Shown here piece by piece: positions 57,636 to 64,000 of a stretch of DNA of 64,000 nt. The translations under genes and the position numbers were made by a program. The notes below the pieces were generated by a model. The model did no database searches. It was given only the letters and a program-made list of their open reading frames with translations, and was not told where the DNA came from. The DNA is from Akkermansia muciniphila (GTDB lineage Bacteria > Pseudomonadota > Gammaproteobacteria > Burkholderiales > Burkholderiaceae_C), in NCBI GenBank assembly GCA_943331105.2, contig CALQKH020000003.1, positions 186,001-250,000 of the forward strand. The letters are read 5' to 3'. The first letter of the stretch is position 1. Each line of letters opens with the position of its first letter.

Positions 57636-58604
57636 ATGTTGAATCGTCGCCACTGCTTGACCTACATCGGAATCAGCGCTGTCGCAGGCCTCTCGCACAG
57701 CCTGGCCTTCGCGCAAGGCAAACCCCTGAAAATCCTCGTGGGTTACCCCGCCGGGGGGGCTGTGGATGTGGTGGCTCGCCAAGTCGGTGAGGAGCTTCGT
57801 GCCGCAGGCTACAACGCGATCATAGAAAACCGCACGGGTGCCGCTGGACAACTGGCCACCGAGGCCATGCTGGCCGCACCCGCCGACGGCAGCACGATTG
57901 TGATGATGCCAGGGGGCAATGCGACGATCTTCCCGCATGTCTATCCCAAACTGCGTTATGCGATGAGCGATCTCGCACCGCTGGCAGGTGTTTGCTCTTT
58001 CCAGTTTGCTTTGGGTGTCGGGCCGGGCACACCCGCCAAAACACTCAAGGAATTTGTCGATTGGGCCAAGGCCAACCCTGGCAAAGCCAGCTACGGCACG
58101 CCAGGCGCTGGCACGGCCATGCACTTCATGGGTGTGATGTTTGGGCGCAAGGCTGGCATCGATTTTCAGCATGTGCCCTATCGCGGCGGTGCAGCGGCGA
58201 TGACGGATATTTTGGGCGGAACGATTCCCGCCCTTTCCACGACGCTGCCCAACCTGGTGACGCATCACAAGTCCGGCAAACTTCGCATTCTTGCCTTCAG
58301 CGGCGACAAGGCTTTGCCGGGCCTGCCGGGTGTACCCACCTTCAAAGAGCAGGGCTACCCTGAATTACAACTCACCGAAGTGTTTGCGTTTTTTGCATCG
58401 AGCAAAACATCCAAAGCGGTCCAACTTGAACTGGAAGCAGCGATATCAGCTGCGGCGCGCAGCCCACGCTTGGTCGCTGCCATTGAAAAGCTGGAGTTTG
58501 ATTCTGACGTCAGGTCTTCTGCTGATTTGGCGCGCCATCTCAAAGAAGATTTTGAACGCTGGGGCCCTGTCATCAAAGCCACGGGGTACACCGCAGACAA
58601 CTGA
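57636..58604 (+). CDS. Bug-family substrate-binding protein
   Basis: KPLKILVGYPAGGAVDVVARQVGEELR; IENRTGAAGQLATEAMLAAPADGSTIV. Confidence 0.92.
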   Translation: MLNRRHCLTYIGISAVAGLSHSLAFAQGKPLKILVGYPAGGAVDVVARQVGEELRAAGYNAIIENRTGAAGQLATEAMLAAPADGSTIVMMPGGNATIFPHVYPKLRYAMSDLAPLAGVCSFQFALGVGPGTPAKTLKEFVDWAKANPGKASYGTPGAGTAMHFMGVMFGRKAGIDFQHVPYRGGAAAMTDILGGTIPALSTTLPNLVTHHKSGKLRILAFSGDKALPGLPGVPTFKEQGYPELQLTEVFAFFASSKTSKAVQLELEAAISAAARSPRLVAAIEKLEFDSDVRSSADLARHLKEDFERWGPVIKATGYTADN

Positions 58605-58637
58605 TGCACATCCATTCGCTAACCTGGGTGACACGAT

Positions 58638-60209
58638 TTGAAACGACCTAATATTTTGCTGATCATGAGCGATCAGCACCGCGCTGATTGCTTCGGATTC
58701 GAAGGGCGCCGGGTACAGACACCGCATCTTGATTTGCTGGCTCGGCAAGGCACGCGATTCACCCAATGCATCACACCCAATGTGGTGTGCATGCCCTCAA
58801 GAAGCGCCATCTTGACCGGTATGCTGCCACTGACCAGTGGAGTGCACGACAACGGCATCGACCTGGACGAGTCCATCGCGGCGGGAGGCTTTGCGGGATC
58901 ACTGAGCAAAGCGGGCTACAACACCCGATTCATCGGCAAGGCGCATTTTTCAAGCAACCATTCCTACGCCAACCGTCCAACCGGTCGCTGCGAGAACATT
59001 CCCAGTTCGCATCTGTTTGCAGACGATTGGCGAGGCCCTTACATGGGCTTTCAGCAAGTCGAGTTGATGCAGTTGGGACACAACTACTGGCTTCCTGAGG
59101 CCAGTCCCGGCGGCTTGCACTATGAGCGTTGGTACCACCGCGATGGCTTGGGTGCCATGAAAAACGCCCTGTACAGCCAGCGTCTTGACCCGCAACCGCA
59201 GGCTGCACAAACGCACAACAGCGCCCTGCCCACGGTTTGGCACAACAGCACTTGGGTGGGAGACCGCACGGTCGATTACATCGCTGAACAAGGGCGTCTT
59301 CAACGACAAGCCGCCGATGCACAAGCGACAGCACAACCGTTCTGCGCGTGGGTGTCGATGGCAGACCCGCATCACCCTTTTGATGCACCTGCGCCCTGGT
59401 GTTGGATGCATCGGCCAGATGAGGTGGATCTGCCACCGCATCGGCTTCGAGATTTGGACAAACGCCCTTGGTGGCACAGAGCCGCACTGGAAAACACGCC
59501 CGGTGGCACACCAGAAAGCCGAAAAGTACGCGAGGAATACTCGCGGATGCCACCGCAAACCGACGCTCCGTTGCGAGAAATCATTGCCAATTACTACGGC
59601 ATGATTTCTTTGGTGGACCACCAAGTGGGGCGAATCTTGTCTGCGCTGGACGATGCTGGCTTGGCTGACAACACGCTCGTGGTGTTCACTTCTGACCACG
59701 GGGAATTTCTGGGCGATCATGGCCTCATGCTCAAAGGCCCGATGCATTACGAAGGCCTGCTGCGCGTCGGATTGATCATGCGCGGCCCCGGTATCGCCGC
59801 CGATCAAAAGAACGACCAACCCGTATCCACTTTGGATCTGGCAGCGACCTTTGGTGACTATGCAGCCACACCTGTACCTTCTGCCGTGCACAGCCAGAGC
59901 CTGCGTCCGCTGCTCACCGGCTTGGGGCCTGCAGAGCGCGATCACGCTTTCAACGAATGGCGATTGGGCCCATCGCGATGTGGTGTCGCCTTGGACTTGC
60001 GCACAGTGCGCACCCGCAGCGCCAAGCTGACGTTTGAATTGGCCAGTGGGGTCGGTGAAATGTATGACCTGAGCAACGACCCCCATGAATGCGTCAACCT
60101 GTTTGACGCTCCGAAGCATCGCGGCTTGCGTGAGGAGTTGATGCAACGGCTCATGAGCCGACCGGACGATATCCGCAACCCACTGCCAGACCCCGTTGGC
60201 CCTGCCTAA
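58638..60209 (+). CDS. sulfatase, Cys-type
   Basis: PNILLIMSDQHRADCFGFEG; CMPSRSAILTGMLP. Confidence 0.92.
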   Translation: MKRPNILLIMSDQHRADCFGFEGRRVQTPHLDLLARQGTRFTQCITPNVVCMPSRSAILTGMLPLTSGVHDNGIDLDESIAAGGFAGSLSKAGYNTRFIGKAHFSSNHSYANRPTGRCENIPSSHLFADDWRGPYMGFQQVELMQLGHNYWLPEASPGGLHYERWYHRDGLGAMKNALYSQRLDPQPQAAQTHNSALPTVWHNSTWVGDRTVDYIAEQGRLQRQAADAQATAQPFCAWVSMADPHHPFDAPAPWCWMHRPDEVDLPPHRLRDLDKRPWWHRAALENTPGGTPESRKVREEYSRMPPQTDAPLREIIANYYGMISLVDHQVGRILSALDDAGLADNTLVVFTSDHGEFLGDHGLMLKGPMHYEGLLRVGLIMRGPGIAADQKNDQPVSTLDLAATFGDYAATPVPSAVHSQSLRPLLTGLGPAERDHAFNEWRLGPSRCGVALDLRTVRTRSAKLTFELASGVGEMYDLSNDPHECVNLFDAPKHRGLREELMQRLMSRPDDIRNPLPDPVGPA

Positions 60210-60218
60210 GGGCATTGC

Positions 60219-61652
60219 ATGATGCCTTTCAACACGCTGCTTCTTTTGACCGACGAGCAAGATGCGCATGCCTTGGGCTGCGCTGGGCACCCTTTCATCA
60301 AGACCCCGCATCTGGATGCCCTGGCTGCCCGTGGCACGCGATTCACCCAAGCCCTCACCCCTTCACCCATCTGCGTCCCCGCACGGGCCGCGCTGGCCAC
60401 AGGACGCTGGGTGCATGACATCGCCTATTGGGACAACGCCATGGGCTACGACGGGCGTATCCCAGGTTGGGGGCACGCTCTGCAAACTGCTGGCCACTGC
60501 GTCGAGTCGATGGGCAAATTGCACTATGTCAACGCCACTGCACCCACTGGCTTTACCAAGCAGCACGATCCTTTGCATCTGGCCGATGGCATCGGTCAGG
60601 TCTGGGGCTCGGTCCGAAACCCCTTGCCCAGCACGCCCCGCCCATCGCGGCTGTTCACCGAACTCGGTGCTGGGGAGTCCAGCTACAACCGGTACGACAT
60701 CTCGTCGGCAGAGCACGCAGCGCAGTGGCTGCAAGCCAAGGCCGCCGAAAAAGATGCCGCGCCGTGGACCTTGTTCGTCGGTTTCGTCGCGCCACATTTT
60801 CCATTGGTCGTGCCCCAGCGCTTCCTAGATGCCATCGACATCGATGCCATTGCCGAACCACGGTTGCATCCGCTGAGCGGCTACCAGCGACACCCGTGGG
60901 TGCAGCGGCATGCGGATTTTTCAAATGCAGACGACGAGTTGGGCACGCCTGAGCGCCGCCGCTTGGCTTTGGCTTGTTATTACGCATTGACATGCTTCAT
61001 GGACGAGCAAATCGGCAAAGTTCTGCAAGCGCTTGGGCAAACCGGTTTGCAAGCATCCACCCGCGTGATCATGAGCAGCGATCATGGCGACAACCAAGGT
61101 GCGCGCGGAATGTGGAACAAATCGACGCTCTACCGCGAAGCCACTCATATTCCTTTGATCTTGGCTGGGCCGGGAATCCCGAAGGGCAAAGTCTGCGCAA
61201 CCCAAGTCAACCTGGTCGATATCGCCCCGACCGTACTCGACAACGCGAACCTGCCCGCAGACCCCACGCTGCCGGGCCGATCGCTGGTGGCGATCGCCAA
61301 CGAGACAGATGATCCAGAGCGCATCGGCTTCAGCGAATACCACGCTGTGGGCTCGCCCAGCGCAGCCTATCTGTTGCGACAAGGCCAGTGGGCGTATCAC
61401 CACTACGTGGGCTACGAACCAGAATTGTTTGACATCGCGGCCGACCCGGGCCAAAGCGTGAACCTGGCTGCGCACGAAGGCTATCGGTCGATACGTGAAC
61501 ACATGGCATCGCTCCTGCATCAAATGCTCGACCCAGGGGCCACCGACCAGCGCGCCAAGGCCGATCAAGACGCACTGGTCGCCCGATTCGGCGGCCGCGA
61601 AGCCGCTTTGGGCAAAGGCCCCATGGGCGCAAGCCCGGTACCGTCGCGCTGA
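60219..61652 (+). CDS. sulfatase, Cys-type (choline-sulfatase/phosphonate monoester hydrolase-like)
   Basis: LLLLTDEQDAHALGCAGH; CVPARAALATGRW; SSDHGDNQGARGMWNKSTLYREATHIPLI. Confidence 0.9.
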   Translation: MMPFNTLLLLTDEQDAHALGCAGHPFIKTPHLDALAARGTRFTQALTPSPICVPARAALATGRWVHDIAYWDNAMGYDGRIPGWGHALQTAGHCVESMGKLHYVNATAPTGFTKQHDPLHLADGIGQVWGSVRNPLPSTPRPSRLFTELGAGESSYNRYDISSAEHAAQWLQAKAAEKDAAPWTLFVGFVAPHFPLVVPQRFLDAIDIDAIAEPRLHPLSGYQRHPWVQRHADFSNADDELGTPERRRLALACYYALTCFMDEQIGKVLQALGQTGLQASTRVIMSSDHGDNQGARGMWNKSTLYREATHIPLILAGPGIPKGKVCATQVNLVDIAPTVLDNANLPADPTLPGRSLVAIANETDDPERIGFSEYHAVGSPSAAYLLRQGQWAYHHYVGYEPELFDIAADPGQSVNLAAHEGYRSIREHMASLLHQMLDPGATDQRAKADQDALVARFGGREAALGKGPMGASPVPSR

Positions 61653-61877
61653 CGGCCAACCAGCACAACACGCTCCGGCGAGCGGCTTCTTGGACGGGTT
61701 CATTCAAAAGGGTCATCGGCACAACTCTTGGTCATATGAGACGCGCCGGGCAACCGTATTTCAAGCAACCCAGCAATTCTGGCCCTATCGTATACCCAGC
61801 ACTCAATATGAGCTATAAAGAAAACAATAGTCATGAAGTGTTCACTCATCCAGAGTGATTATTCCAATTTGCGATGG

Positions 61878-61905
61878 TTGACTTCAAAATTTTCGTTACT
61901 ACAAT
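61878..61905 (+). promoter_or_regulatory. sigma70-type promoter for brnTA
   Basis: TTGACT - 16 bp - TACAAT, ending 12 bp before the brnT ATG. Confidence 0.7.
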
Positions 61906-61917
61906 AAATGAACCGAA

Positions 61918-62214
61918 ATGCACATACTTTGGGATCCCGAAAAACGGCAAACCAATTTGGACAAGCACGGTTTGGACTTCATTGATGCGGTGATGGTGCT
62001 GGACAGCAAGTATCGACTGGACGTGAAGAGTGTTCGAAACCTTGAACTGCGGACCCAAGCCTTTGCCTATTTGTTTGATGTGCTGGCTGTTCTGACGGTG
62101 GTGTATGTCTCGCGACAAAGGGCGATGCGGATCATCAGCTTCAGGCTCGCCAGTGAAGAAGAAAGGACCGCATACCATGACTGGCTCAAAAACGACTTCA
62201 ACGACCCTCGATGA
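61918..62214 (+). CDS. brnT: BrnT-family ribonuclease toxin
   Basis: MHILWDPEKRQTNLDKHGLDFIDAVMVL...RAMRIISFRLASEEER. Confidence 0.88.
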   Translation: MHILWDPEKRQTNLDKHGLDFIDAVMVLDSKYRLDVKSVRNLELRTQAFAYLFDVLAVLTVVYVSRQRAMRIISFRLASEEERTAYHDWLKNDFNDPR

Positions 62215-62515
62215 ATTGCGCGCAGCCTCGGCCCAAGGCAAAAGCAAAACGCAGAAAAGCCAAGTTCAGGCCTCAGCGCCCTATGTATGGGACGGCCAAA
62301 ATGAAAATGAGCGCCCACTGGCGCGTGAAGAAATGCAGGTCGGCATTGAGACCTACCGCCGCCAAAGAGGACGCCCCACCGGCAGCGATAAGGAATCCAC
62401 CACCATCCGGATAGATCGCGATGTGCTGGCCGCCTTTCGCGCTGGCGGCCCTGGCTGGCAAACCCGCATGAACACCGCGCTGCGCGATTGGCTCAAGATG
62501 CAATCGCCAATTTGA
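62177..62515 (+). CDS. brnA: BrnA-family antitoxin
   Basis: STTIRIDRDVLAAFRAGGPGWQTRMNTALRDWLK; overlaps the brnT 3' end. Confidence 0.9.
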   Translation: MTGSKTTSTTLDELRAASAQGKSKTQKSQVQASAPYVWDGQNENERPLAREEMQVGIETYRRQRGRPTGSDKESTTIRIDRDVLAAFRAGGPGWQTRMNTALRDWLKMQSPI

Positions 62516-62596
62516 GACTCAGACCTTCTAAAACAGTTTTCAACTTGTTGACGTCAACCGAATACTGGTTCCCACAGAGTCCGTATTGGATCTGCA

Positions 62597-63412
62597 TCAA
62601 CAGGTAACGATCCACCCCTCCAGCGGGTCGCAGTCGGGCAAGCCATATTGCGGGTGCCCGGCTTCGTGCTGCAGCTGCGCCCAGGCCGCTTGCATCAGGC
62701 ACAGGGTGGCGTCCAGCGCATCTCCGCTGGCATCATCGGCCAAGCGGCCCAGCAAGGCGTTGCTGGCCACCAGGCGCAGGCCCAGGCGGGTTTGGCCGCG
62801 CTCCAGGGCGCTCAGCAGTTCACGCCGGGCCAACAGACGCTCAGGCGTTTGTTTGGCTTTGTCGTCGCTTTTGTAGCTGGTGTTGCCCAAAACCTCTCGG
62901 GCCAGCAGGCCGGGGTAGGCTTCCAGCGCCACACGGCGGGCATCGCCCACGCACAGGCCAGGCAGGTGCACGCCTGCTTGGCGCAACAGGGGCACGCCCG
63001 CGTGCAGCATGTAGGCCACGGGTGGGTTGACCCATTTCATGGAGGGGCTGGAGCCTGCGGGTCGGTCGGCGGCGCGGTGCGCAAACTTGCCGCCTGCGGG
63101 GCGGGCGTTGCAAAACGCCGCAAACTGTTCGCGAATCTGGGCACGCTCCAGTGCGCAGTAATTGTCCATGCAGGCAGCCCAGTCGGTGGGCCAGCCGAGC
63201 GTTTCGACCAGCTCGCGTGGCAGGCCAAAAGGCAGGTCAAAGCCGCCCACCCAGTCGGCAGGCTGCGCCAGCCATGTGCCAAAGGCCGTCAGGGTGTCAA
63301 AGGTGAGCAGGGCTTGCAGCTGCACCCTGCCCTGGCGGGCCTGGCCCTGCGCCAGCACGATGGGCTTGCGTTTGGAGGGGCTGCTGGAGAAGTCGCAGCC
63401 AATGAGCTGCAT
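62597..63412 (-). CDS. DUF429 domain-containing protein
   Basis: MQLIGCDFSSSPSKRKPIV; GGFDLPFGLPRELV; ALDATLCLMQAAWA. Confidence 0.82.
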   Translation of the reverse strand: MQLIGCDFSSSPSKRKPIVLAQGQARQGRVQLQALLTFDTLTAFGTWLAQPADWVGGFDLPFGLPRELVETLGWPTDWAACMDNYCALERAQIREQFAAFCNARPAGGKFAHRAADRPAGSSPSMKWVNPPVAYMLHAGVPLLRQAGVHLPGLCVGDARRVALEAYPGLLAREVLGNTSYKSDDKAKQTPERLLARRELLSALERGQTRLGLRLVASNALLGRLADDASGDALDATLCLMQAAWAQLQHEAGHPQYGLPDCDPLEGWIVTC

Positions 63413-63416
63413 GTTG

Positions 63417-63839
63417 TCAGGCGCGGCCGATGATGGACGCGGTGGCCATCAGCTCTTCAAGTAAGGCCAGTGAGACTTTGCCCGAGACGTTGTACGGGTC
63501 CAGCTCGGCCCGTTCGGAGTATTTGAGCAAGATGTTGGTGTTGACGCGTGATGCGTCCACCTGGCCCATGGTCCAGCCGCCAAAACGACGCTCTGAAATT
63601 TCTTCGTAATGCAGCAAAACCACATCTTTGTGACGCGCATCTTTTTGGATGTGGCCATACAACTCGCTCACAGCGCTGCGTCCGCCTTCGATGGCTTGCA
63701 AAAAGATACCGCCGCCATAACAAAGGATGCCAGTGATGCCGGTGCTGGGGTTGAACTGGCGCGAGCGCGCCAAAATGGCTTCGATGGTTTCAGGACGTTC
63801 ATCCACCACACGGCTGGCGTAAAGCAGGCGTACCAACAT
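63417..63839 (-). CDS. BLUF-domain blue-light sensor protein (single domain)
   Basis: MLVRLLYASR...NPSTGITGILCYGGGIFLQAIEGG...RRFGGWTMGQVD; conserved Tyr, Asn, Gln, Trp and Met positions present. ATG at 63839 preferred over TTG at 63845. Confidence 0.92.
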   Translation of the reverse strand: MLVRLLYASRVVDERPETIEAILARSRQFNPSTGITGILCYGGGIFLQAIEGGRSAVSELYGHIQKDARHKDVVLLHYEEISERRFGGWTMGQVDASRVNTNILLKYSERAELDPYNVSGKVSLALLEELMATASIIGRA

Positions 63840-63841
63840 GG

Positions 63842-64000
63842 TCAATCCTTTTTGGGAATCAATGACAAAAATTCGCGGCGCAGGTTCGGGTCTTTGAGAA
63901 AGGCACCGCGCATGACCGAGTTGATCATCTTGCTGTCCATGTCTTTCACGCCGCGCCAGCCCATGCAGTAATGGCTAGCTTCCATGACGATGGCTAAACC
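63842..64000 (-). CDS. folE: GTP cyclohydrolase I, C-terminal part (5' end beyond the window)
   Basis: Reverse-complement reading GLAIVMEASHYCMGWRGVKDMDSKMINSVMRGAFLKDPNLRREFLSLIPKKD*. Confidence 0.85.
   Translation of the reverse strand, partial: GLAIVMEASHYCMGWRGVKDMDSKMINSVMRGAFLKDPNLRREFLSLIPKKD

Noticed and set aside
58950-60350. 466-aa minus-strand ORF opposite the sulfatase gene
   Set aside because: Shadow ORF without motifs; sulfatase motifs are on the plus strand.
1-64000. Search by eye for tRNA/rRNA genes, transposases, phage genes, integrases
   Set aside because: No cloverleaf-like or IS/phage signature recognised; a tRNAscan/ISfinder run would be needed to exclude them formally.

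Overview
This 64 kb window is GC-rich, densely coded bacterial chromosome. Its gene order and protein character look betaproteobacterial (Burkholderiales, Comamonadaceae/Limnohabitans-like); that placement is inference, as no marker search was possible. Housekeeping blocks include miaB, ffh, ampD, nrdA-nrdB, accB-accC-prmA, mpl, aroG-type DAHP synthase, tldD, rodA-gpsA-secB-grxC-rhodanese, gpmA, ctpA and a ThiF/MoeB-family gene. Accessory catabolic content falls in two places. (i) An apparent 14-gene minus-strand operon (about 20.35 kb down to 5.5 kb) encodes a GntR regulator, a Liv-type ABC importer, an orphan Bug binding protein, LeuC/LeuD-like dehydratase subunits, HyuB/HyuA-like subunits, an isochorismatase-fold protein lacking the usual Cys, a flavoprotein and an ICL/PEP-mutase-family lyase. 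(ii) A sulfatase region (about 50.8-61.7 kb) has two Bug-sulfatase units, a SulP transporter and a Crp/Fnr regulator. The strongest hidden signal is an unannotated 24-codon aromatic leader peptide (MTSRFAFYFFYFWFSVPGGREASA*), followed by a terminator and a competing antiterminator arm, upstream of the DAHP synthase gene. Other non-coding signals are tandem NrdR-like boxes overlapping a promoter upstream of nrdA, a palindromic candidate operator upstream of gntR, a near-leaderless brnTA promoter, and several hairpins or terminators. A BLUF photoreceptor gene directly abuts folE at the right edge. I saw no CRISPR array, rRNA, tRNA, transposase or prophage.
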